Source: Siphonodentalium dalli (lineage: Eukaryota > Mollusca > Scaphopoda > Gadilida > Siphonodentaliidae). From it: a stretch of 64,000 nucleotides of DNA. A model generated the notes under the pieces. It saw only the letters and a program-made list of their open reading frames with translations, ran no database searches and was not told the origin of the DNA. Positions 43,001 through 55,000 of the stretch are shown piece after piece. The position numbers and the translations under genes are program-made. Within the stretch, counting starts at the first letter, position 1. Each line of letters begins with the position of its first letter. The stretch spans positions 38,120,426 through 38,184,425 of the forward strand of contig CP136064.1 in the NCBI GenBank assembly GCA_032622095.1. Direction: 5' to 3'.

Positions 43001-46000
43001 CTGTTCCAATATATCCTTTTATGACTGATTGGGAGAATCCATTTAGTAAAGAAAGGGTTAAGACAGAGCCTAAATTAGAAACCTCAAGAAGGCACCCCAT
43101 TCGTGAACTTTCAAAAAATCTATATTTCAAACTATCAATTTGAAGGAAAAAATCACTATCCCTTATAGCCAATGTATGCTATTGTACTATAACAACAACT
43201 CTTTACCCTCAAAATATGAGAGATACGTTCAAATAATAATAAAAAGTGGCTTAAAATTTTTTTTTCATGTAGGCTGATAGACAGTTTGACAGGAAATATT
43301 AAAAAAAAAAACACAATGCATTATTTAGACTATAAACCCAATTAGAGTATGCGCTCAGTCTACCATCTGAAATCATGACTGTCTGCGAGAAAATAAATAA
43401 ATCATTTTTCATTGCATATTTTATTTTTTTGGCAGCCATTTGCAGAACTATTTTGTTTAGGAAAAATCACCATAAAACTACATAATGTCTGAAAAGATGA
43501 ATCAGTAATGAGTATTTATGTCTGCTAGATTCTTGAAAACGTGGTTGAAAAATATTTATGTTCTTTTATATTGTTTTAGTCCTTTACCCGGTAAAAAAAT
43601 AGTTCTGCAAATGGCTGCCAAAAAACTAAAATATGCAATGAAAAATGTTTTATTTATTTTTTCAGACAATCTTGATTTCAGATGGTAGATTGAGTGCATA
43701 CACTAGTTGGGTTCATAGACTACATAATGCTGTGTGTTTTTTGAAAATATTACCCTCTCAAACACTTATAATTATTTATCACCTGATTGCTTTAAAATAT
43801 ACAAGTGCACCGCTGGGCGGAGGTAACGCCCCCGACTGTACAATGAGAGGATTTTTCTTATTTTTGTGCAAATACTTATTAAATGGCACTTTGTAAAGTT
43901 ATGTTATTCATGAGTATTTATTACGAATGTTGTTCTATATTAGCTTCAAATTTGGTCTGGTGCCACAAAAATAGAAGGAAAACTGAATTTTCTATAAAAA
44001 AAACTGAATTTTTTAAGTTGAAAAAGGGTCATAACTCTCACAAAAATTATCCGATTGAACCGAAATTTTACCTTGACCTGTATAGCGATATTGGTAATAC
44101 ACAAAAAAACGGGTTTTGCAAATAAACAATCCAAAATCAAGTTATCATCTGGAAACCAAAAAAAGTAGCAGAAAACCTGAATTTTCTAAGTCCAAAAGGG
44201 GGCGTAACTCTGGAAAAAATGGGCGGACGAAACCACGGCTATGGGGAAATCTTGTCCCCCCGGCTGGTCTATTGGCATACCAAAGATCAACTGAATTGAA
44301 TTAGCGAAACCAAAGTTATGAGTTGAAACGTTCGTATGCCACAGAAAACTGAATTTTCTAAGTCCAAAAAGGGGCGTAACTCTGAAAAAAATGGGTGGAC
44401 GAAACCGCAGTTATGGAGAAATCTTGTCCCCCCGGCTGGTCTATTAGCATACCAAAGATCAACTGAATTGAGTTAGCGAAACCAAAGTTATGAGTTGAAA
44501 CGTTCGTACGGACGGAGGGCTCCACTATATACCCCCAAATCTCCATCGGAGATCGGGGGCATAATAAACATGAATTTGCAGGTCAGGTACTGGTATGCCC
44601 CCACGGTGCCAAATTGCAACATGCAAGATGGTACCCAAATTTAAATATAAACAAAGAATGATAACTCCCGAATGGAAACATTGACATACCAAACTTCATT
44701 CAGATCAGATAACGCATGGCTGAGATATTTGCCTGGGCGAACAAAAAAACACTATTTCCAGATGAACAAAGAAGAATAACACGGGAATGGAAACCGCGAA
44801 CAACGTCATTTATCCCTCTTTTGTAGTAGTCATGATGGCGACCTCCATATCAATTTCAATCACATCCAATTACACATGGCTGAGACATATTCCCGGACAA
44901 ATGTCTGGACAGACAAACAGCATTGTCAATACAGTATACCCCAATTTTCTTCGATACAGGTATATAGAGGATACCAACGGCTTTTGACTGAAAATGAGAA
45001 TTATCATGAGTAGCTATATGAAACTGATTATCCACGAGCGGAAAATTGATATTTGCTTGATAATTCTCATGTTCAGTCAAAAGCCGTGGGTTTCCTTTTT
45101 ATTATATGCAGTTTCGGTATTTCAATTTACAATTGCCGAATTAAATGTAGACGAAAACGAATCAGCTGATTGCCAACTTATTGATTCGTCTTTGGATCAT
45201 AGATAAAACACTATACACAAAGCTCAATCTCGCTCTGTAACGTGCATTCCCATAAGAGGTCAATACGGACTATCACCATCTTAAAAGTAGATGACGTCAT
45301 TTTCATCATCGACAGCAACATCAGCAGTCGGGATTTTTTTACCCTGTGCCAATGCATTCTCTTATATATGCGAGTCGACCATAGGTCGCCTCGTATATAT
45401 AAGAGAATGCATTGGCTTAACAATTTTTTATCATGTTTTTTAAATAAATGTTTCTTACAATTTTTAGGACATAACATAAAAAAACATCCATTACCCTGCA
45501 GGGAGCCCCACACATATATAGAAGCACATAGAAGAGTGTTGTCTGCTCATGTTTGTCTGGGGTTCTGTATGGGTGAAATTATAAAATTGTTTAAAGAATA
45601 CAAGAACAAATTATTAAAATTGTAAAAAATTGTTAGGCCAATGCATTCTCTTATATATGCGAGGCGACCTATGGTATTGGCACAGGGTAAAAAAATCATT
45701 TTCATCATCGACAGCAATGTAATGAAGGCTGATATGAAAATCAAATAACATTTTGGTATTAGCTAAATGGGACAAGCGAACGATACGCCGCTTATTCCCC
45801 CACCGATTTGAGCTATTTCACTGTAGTGCTTGTAATAAAATTATATAGAGGTACCTCAAGTGTTTCTTCTGATCTGACATCAATCACATGTAGCTTCTCC
45901 AATGAATCCAGAGTAACAATAGTTCTGGGGTTCATCCACTGAAAACAGACGATTCATCAATTTAGAAACACAAAGAGTGATCAGACAATTTGAAGGCACA

Positions 46001-49000
46001 CATAGTAATAAGACGATTTTTTAAATTTTAATCCGTTTTTAAATCCAACGAGATTCGTTGAAATTAAGTTATTCTGATTACATCACATTTTCTCAAGGGA
46101 CTGTACAAAAAGGAAAACAAGTCTGTCATTTGCAGAATTAGGTCCTTTTTTATGACATATTTTTTTTGTGTTGTAAATAAAGTTTATTTGTGCATAAGTG
46201 TCATAATAACAAAGCACTGGGTCCTGTCAACAGGAAAACATATATAAGACCAGACCCAAAAACAATAGTAAAAATTAAGACTTCAATGCGTCTTTCTGGG
46301 ACATATAATGGTCTTAGTATAGGTATAATATAAGCAATACTGAACACTGAATCATTACCTTCAGGCCACGCAGCTTAAATGGAACATGTATCCTCTGTAA
46401 ACCATTGCACTTAATATCTTGTGCACTGGAGCATACAACTTGGTAGAAATATATGGTGGTATCCCTGCCAAATGCAAGGACTGGGTCAATAACACGATCC
46501 TTCTCAGAAACTTGGATGACAACAAATTGCCAAGCAAGTAGTGGTAGTGTTGATGCATCCGCCTACAATAAAAACACAAGAATTCATTATAACATGATCT
46601 AGAATCTTTTCCCTCATTAAACACATATTTAATATCGAGGAATTACTCATTAACCCTTCCATGACTGGAGCTTCCTGAAATTTTACGAAAACCCTGTACC
46701 AAAGCAATCTCTTATATATGCGAGTCTCCCACAGATAGTCTCGCATATATAAGATAATACATTGGCCCAACAATATTTACCCTGATGTTGCAAGCCAGTG
46801 CATTCTCTTAAATATAGAAGGATCTCTATGGAAGATTCGCATATATAAGAGAATGCACTGGCACAGAGTCTTTAATGCTGCACCAGCACAGCTCCCATCA
46901 TGAATGGGTTACAAGGTTATACATGAAGACACTCATAGGGTACTGGATTTCAGTGGATTCATGACATATGTATATCATTTAGAACATTTGCATTTGGCTT
47001 GACATGTATTTTAACTCTCTAAAGAAGAAATCATAAAATATTTAACAAAAAGCTAAGAGTTGAATATTGATTTTGAAAAAACAAAACAAATAAATTTAAC
47101 CCTTTACCCAACAAAACCGGCCAAATAAAGCTTCAACAGCCTAAATATCTTGGGTCTGTCTCAATGAAACCATACAAATATGGATATCATTGGAACCGGT
47201 TCATTGAACACATTGTGATGGTTACAGTTATGCCCTGTGCCAATGCATTCTCTTATATATGCGAGTCGACCATAGGTCGCCTCGCATATATAAGAGAATG
47301 CATTGGCCTAAAAAAAAAATCTTTTTTTAACACTTTTTACCATTTTTTCTTACATTCTTTAACAATTTTACAATTTTTAATGTGTTAAGCCAATGCATTC
47401 TCTTATATATGCGAGGCGACCTATGGTCGACTCGCATATATAAGAGAATGCATTGGCACAGGGCCCTTCTGTTGGGTAAAGGGTTAAAGACAATAATCAT
47501 TATACAAAGACAAAAAAGAGTATGTTTAGCATCATAGGGATTGTATCACTTTGAGAGACATATCTCACCTTGAGGGGATGTGTGAAAACTACTTTCAAAT
47601 TCGGCTTCAAGATCACCAGAAAAACCTGAAAGAAACAGTAAATTTGCAATGATATCATGTAATAGGTGCCGGATGACAAAATTATATCAAATGAGATATG
47701 GTATCCATGTCATGAGGTAAGAAGAGGCCGATCAAGATCGTCAGATGCTTAACCCATATCTTAAACCATACTGACTAACATACTCAAAACAAAAGCCCAC
47801 AATCTATCCACTAATGCAAAACTTAATACACCATAAGACATGGGATAGGTCAAAGGGTTAATAACTATCAATAGCAAAATATATAGACTGGAGTTGTTCC
47901 ACCATTAACCTGGATATGGAATTTGACCAGATAAGTGATTGTATCATAGAGCCTGTGTCTATGGCATGGATAGAAGGGTTTTTATTTTAAAAACCTATCA
48001 ACCAAATTAATACCAATATCATTACAGGTGAAGAGTGTGTCATAAAACGGTGGATGTATCTTAAGAAAATAATTGGATGAAACTTATTTGAATTATCACA
48101 TACAACGGATGCATATGTCTATATAATTGATGGAAGGAGTCAATATTTTCTAAAGTTAATAAACAAAATGATACCCAAAACCATACAGGTCAGAGGTGTG
48201 TCATCATGAATCATGATAAGATATATAAACACAATTGGATAAACAAATATTTGAGTATTGCATCAGATAGTAGATCGATTAGTAAGTCGGATGGAAAGAG
48301 TTAATATTTTCCAAACAGATGATAGAGCATTACAAAGACACAGGGCTTTACAGCCTCACAGGAGAGGGTCGATGTATATTGAGAAATTGAACATCATTCC
48401 TGCAAAACATTGGCTTCGGATTACACTTCATCCACACAAACAATACCATAGAACTTGCCACCTGAGAAGTTCATAAACAACAAAATTTACTCTGCTTACT
48501 AGCAAGCCATTAAATCACATATGACATATGATAAATAAATAAAACTTCAGACACATACTGTCCCACATTTAATTAGTTTCAAATATAAACCTGGACCAAA
48601 CTCACTGTTGATAATGGCCAGACTATGATTGCCAGGCCTAATGAAAGGCATAATTTGATATAAGGTTGTTAAGACTTGATGCAATTAAGCACCTGGTAAC
48701 TGATATGCAGGTGATTAATTTCAGCCACCAATATCCATACTTGTATTTCGTATAGTTTCTTTAAGCCACCAATATCCATACTTGTATTTCGTATTTGTTT
48801 TTATCAGCGGTTGTTTTAAAATGCCAACAATAACCAAAACGATATGAAATCCTGAACAATTTTATAGTACTCGGAAATATAACATTTCAAAGATCAAAGA
48901 GGAGTTAAAATATGATGGTTTGTATTTATGGGAATTGAACACCATACCATAGATTATGGTAAGTACCACGTATGTTGACACCACAGGCAGTCCAAACCCC

Positions 49001-52000
49001 AAGTTTTTATTCATTAAATTTTGATAAAAGATTCTAAAAATTCCAGACTCCGGAGGTTTTCAAAGTTAGGAATGGAAACTGGAATGCTATACAGTTTGAC
49101 AAGCAGGCATCTTGGTCATTTATATTCATGTTTGATAGTTATTTGAGTTTTAATCAGCTCTCCCGTGTGGTACATGTTCAGTACCTAAATTCACCAGAAA
49201 AAGTAAATCATGCTGAAGTGCCGAGACTTTTTCAACTCAATAGTCTTCTATCATGTGTAATATTTGCAGTCTCCAATACCATACTGCCCTTTCAAAACTT
49301 CCTGGGCCCCTCTTCAAAAAAACAATTAAAGAATATTGTTAGCAATCACAGTTGGCAGTTGTATGTGAAGTAAATTATCATGAATTATTTGGTGAATTTT
49401 TCTGATTTTCGTCAGTCAACTTTGGAATTTTCAGGGAGACTTGTACTTCGCCCGACTGCAAAAATAGGGCAAAATGAGCAAGAATATATAGGGAGATTTT
49501 TCACCCACATCGCCATCTAGGCTGGCTCAAACTTCACTGTGTCAAGTCAAGCTATAAAGTATAAGTTGAGAAAAGTGTATTGGATTTGTTAGCACGAACA
49601 AGCCTTGAAATAGGGTGTCTGTCATTTGCAGAATGAGGTCCCCAGAGGGTGAATTTGGTGATGCTAGCCCACTATGCGGGGTAGCATCACTAAATTCACC
49701 CGCTGGGGACCTCATTCTGCAAATGACAGACACCCTATTTCAAGGCTCGAGCATGAACAGGTTGTAGTTTGTGGAATAAATTTAATGGATTCTTTCTTCC
49801 CTTTTAAATAAGCGATTTATCACTAACCTTGGAGAATGTAGCCATGGCCAGAATCATAACATCCTGCATAGGATGATCTTTTATCGTGTAGTTCATATTC
49901 AGCGGCTCAATGGCACAAACTTCTCCGCGGCTGCAATATTAACCTTCCATGTTACAAAGTATGTTTTCATATTCATAATAATTTATTTTATACCAGGAAA
50001 TCATTAGTCTTTTCATGATGGGATCTGTGCTGGTGCAGCGTTAAAGATCCCATAGAGAGCCTCGCATAAATAAGAGAATGCACTGACTTACAAGGTCAAG
50101 GTAAATATGGGAGACTCGCATATATAAGGGAATGCATTGGCACAGGGTTTTCGCAAAATTTCAGGAAGCTACAATCATGGAAGGGTTAATTTATAAATAG
50201 CTGATAAGTCATACACAGAACAATGTCACACATGTGTTTCTGGACATCAGTGTGATGGTGTAAGAATAGCAGGAGAGGCCGAATGCCTTAAGTGTTTTCC
50301 TTTCGATGTTGCATGAATGCCATGAACTATTGGCCAGTAACAAAACGTGTGCAGTTCTGTGTTTATAGCACGTCCGACCGACATGTTCTAAGTGATAATT
50401 TCTGATGTTTTCAATGATTTATTCTTTGCTATTTCCTGATCTTCTCATGTATGATGTTGCTTTTATTTCAAAGTTATGGTTTAACCCTTTACCCAACAGA
50501 ACGGCCCTGTGCCAATGCATTCTCTTATATATGCAAGTCGACCATAGGTCGCCTCGCATATATAAGAGAATGCATTGGCTTAACACATTAAAAATTATAA
50601 AATTGTTAAAGAATGTAAGAAAAAATGGTAAAAAGTGTTAAAAAAAGATTTTTTTTAGGCCAATGCATTCTCTTATATATGCGAGGCGACCTATGGTCGA
50701 CTCGCATATATAAGAGAATGCATTGGCACAGGGCATAACTGTAACTATCACAATGTGGTCAAGGAGCCAGTTCCAATGATACCCATATTTGTATGGTTCT
50801 ATTGAGACAGACCGAAGATATTTTAGGCTGTTGAAGCTTTATTTGGCCGGTTTTGGCCGGTTTGTTGGGTAAAGGGTTAATTGTGGAAACAATCATGATT
50901 TACGTTGTATGACATCAACGTTGTTCCATTCAACACGTGTGAGGAATGGCTTTTAAAAGATCAAACTGGCTCAGGCAGAGGAACAGTTTGTTTTTCAGTA
51001 GCAAGTGTGTAAATTACGAATATCATGTGTGGAATGGGCAAAAAATCCATCCTTGAACTTACAATTTATTGAATGCAAAAAGAAAAAGTCATAATGGAAA
51101 ATAGCATCTCACCTTCCAGAAAATAGACACGTGGACTCATAAGACCTTACTCCGATAACTCGCCTGAAATATGTAGTTAGTAAATTTAGCTATAGACTTG
51201 TGAAGAACAGCGCTATGATTCTATATCTCATAATTACAACACAGGGCTAGATAGATAGATAGACAATTTTTTAATGGCTAAAAGATGCAAAATTTGCAGA
51301 CATGAGCATAAGCATATATACAAAAGTGTAAACACAGAGTGTGACATTCATATAATATAAATATAAAAAGTATAGATATATAAATATAACAAGAATGCAG
51401 CTTGACAGTTCTGTAGAGGGACAAGATAGTGAATAAACCTAGCTTAGTAATGACTACTAAATAGATACTCGTACCTGTATATATATATACAACATGAAAA
51501 ATCAACCCGTGCTATCCCACCCTCCTCCCTCAACAGGACTGTCATGTTGCTTAAGAGATACTAGTAATACAACCAACAGCTCTTCGCCACCTGCATATAC
51601 ACACTGCTGCCATGTATGGCCGGCTTTAGACTGGCATGTCCATGACCGAAAGATGGAATCCCTAAATTCAGACAGCAGTGACAATATATGCAGCTGGCCA
51701 AGTACTGTCATCGTACATAGAAAGATAGAGGGGAAAATAGAGTAGTAGAAGAGAAATATACATATGTGTCTTTTATTTTCACATGAAAAATATGATAAAA
51801 CCACATGATAGTAAGTAAATTAACAATAATTTATCTCACATAACAATAATTGAAAGATTTCATATTGTGAATCCCAGGGTTTAACTACCAATAATTGACC
51901 TCATATGTATTTGTAAGGTTTTTCAGATAAATTCTTAATCTTCCAATGTCATATATAAAATAAATATATATCCAAACTGATATCTTACCACACCCCCCTC

Positions 52001-55000
52001 TTTTCATACACGTGTCCTCAATGATGATAAATAAAAAAGATTAACTCGCATATCAAAATATTTATGCAAATATGACTGAGAACAAATATTTTATCAATGG
52101 CCTGAATGATTCACTGTCGATCAAAATTAATTAATAATAAAGTTAAAAAGAGATTACTTGAACTCCAACTCGAACACTGAACCACCACTATCACTGCACA
52201 CAGCTACCACCGGACTGTCAGTAAACTGAAATATAAACAAGAAGCTTTGTAACTTTTCTTTCTCTCGGACAATCTTCGGTTGCATTTGTTTAATTTAGTA
52301 ACACAGTTCTGCAATGACTCATCACTATATGCTCCAGTTACAAAGCCATTGTTGTCTACAATAGAATGAGATAAAATAAGGCAGATAAACAAAATAGTTT
52401 GTTTCTCGTAAAATCTAAAAAAAAACCTGCTCCAGCATATTATGACCTGCCATAAATAAGAAAATATGTGACCCGCCATATCAAATCCAGTCGTAAGTCG
52501 GGATTTTTTTACCCTGTGCCAATGCATTCTCTTATATATGCGAGTCGCCTCGCATATATAAGAGAATGCATTGGCCTAACAATTTTTTACAATTTTAATA
52601 ATTTTTTCTTGTATTCTTTAACAATTTTATAATTTCACCCATACAGAGCCCCAGACAAACATGAGCAGATGACACTCTTCTATATGCTTCTATATATGTG
52701 TGGGGCTCCCTGCAGGGTAATGGATGTTTTTTATTTTATGTCCTAAAAATTGTCAGAATCATTTATTTAAAAAAAAAGATAAAAAATTGTTAGGCCAATG
52801 CATTCTCTTATATATGCGAGTCGACCTATGGTCGACTCGCATATATAAGAGAATGCATTGGCACAGGGTAAAAAAATCCCGACTTACGACTGGATTTTAT
52901 ATGGCGGGTCACATATATAAATACTGTCCATCCCTATTCAACTGACAGAAAGAAGTCTTCGTGGTAAAAGTTGACAACACACAAGATGCACCATGGTTTT
53001 ATTTCTATAAAACCATAATTCACCATCTAACAATTCATGAATATTGCACATGAACACCAATCCTGTTGAATCAAGTTTGATGCTGGTGTTCATTTGGAAA
53101 AAAAACAATGTGAAATTATAGGATGAAGTTGCCATGTATTAATGAATAATATTGTATCGACACAAGTTATATTATAAATCTCTGGGTTTCAAATTTTGAG
53201 TCAATGTGATTGACATCAGCCCTGATTTTGTCCATGTTTAGTGTCTTTGGAGAATATGGGAGTAAAATAACTGCCTCCTCACAAAAATAATTGGATATAA
53301 TTTAAATAATAAATAAAAATATCTGCTTCCATGATCCCTTTGAAAAGAATTTTCACTGAGAAACGAATTATTCTGTCTATCTGGCCTAAATATACCGTAA
53401 ATGATAACAGTGTGCAATAGTTGAAACTAGCATTATGGACCTCAATGAGGGATGAGAATGGTTCCCAAAGAATAATGATATAACGTGTCAATCAAAATTA
53501 GAGGTGGGCTGTCCCAATGGGACTAAGGATACCCCTCCCATGGCAGCCAGGGGCAGCTTTGTGCCTTTTAAAAAAAAATTGATGTAGGAATACAAGCTCG
53601 TACAAAATTCTGCATGTTGCAAAAATGTTTAAGTCGAGAAAAGGGCATAACTCCACAAAAAAGTTGGATGGGCATCATAATCGCATGTGCACATGTTCCC
53701 ATGGTACTAAATATATGTGCAAGTTTAATAAAAAATTACCAGAAAATGTAGGAATTCAAGCTCAGACAAAATTCAGCATCTTGAGAAAATTTTCAGTCGA
53801 AAAATCTACACAAAAAAAGATGGACGGACCTCATAATCACAGGTGCACAGGACGGAGAAGCTGACTCCAATATACCACCATAACTCATTTCTGGGGAAAT
53901 AAATACTTATAATTAGTCAAATGATAAATCATTTTATGTTTGTGGATTTTCAATGGAGTCTCAAAAGTGTAGGCCTTATCATATGCATTGTATCAGGGGA
54001 TTGTCTCTTGACTATGTGACATGTATCATACCATGAAGAAAATGTACTATTGCAGCACTGATAACAGCAAAAAGCTGAATAAAGTACCTTAACATGTAGA
54101 ACTGCTGTGCCAGGTGGATGAGCATCGTCAATAGTCCTCAGTAACTTTCCATTCGTCAAGTCCCACATGGTGATCTGCAAAAAGAAGCAATAAATTTAAA
54201 TATTGTCGGATTGCCATAATCAAAACATCTGAAGAAACTGGAGGTGTGACTAAGAATACCACCCCCCCCCAGAGTGCATATGGGCTACAAAAAAGGTAAC
54301 CATATTAAACGAGTAAAAAATGGTGATAAATCATTTTTAAAAAGTCCAACCAATCTCAAAATCGCAGGTGCACTGGTTGCCATGGTGGTAAATATCAGTG
54401 TCAAGTTTTATAGAAATTGACTCAGAAATGAAGGAGAATAAGCTTGCACAAAATGACAGAATTAAGTATGTTGCTAAACCTTTCTAAGTCGAAAAAGTTT
54501 GTCTTACATTTGCATAATGAGGTCCCCAGAGGGTTAATTTTGTGACGCTACCCCGGACATTGGGCTAGCATCACTAAATTCACCCTTGTTGAGACCTCAT
54601 TCTGATTAGGCCTCATCTTCTGGAAAGTATCTAGTCTCAAATTAACATTGTTTTTAGTTACTTTTTCCCTTCTGTTCTGTTTCTATATCCCCTAATTTGC
54701 AGAAGATAAAATACATAATCAAGGTGGCTGATGGGTGAACATCAACTGGGGAACTTCAATCTGATCCTAGGTCTCCCATAGCAGTTGAGGCCTCAGCAGA
54801 ATGAGGTTCCCAGAGGGTGAATTTGTTGATGATAGCATGCCGTGTGGGATAGCGTCACTAAATTCACCCTTTGGGAAACCTTATTCTACAAATGACAGAC
54901 ACACTGTTTGAAGGCTTGCACACAACCATATTTCAATGGTTTATGTTGATGTTATATAGAGTATCAATAACCATCTATAATGTTGATATTTAAATGGACA

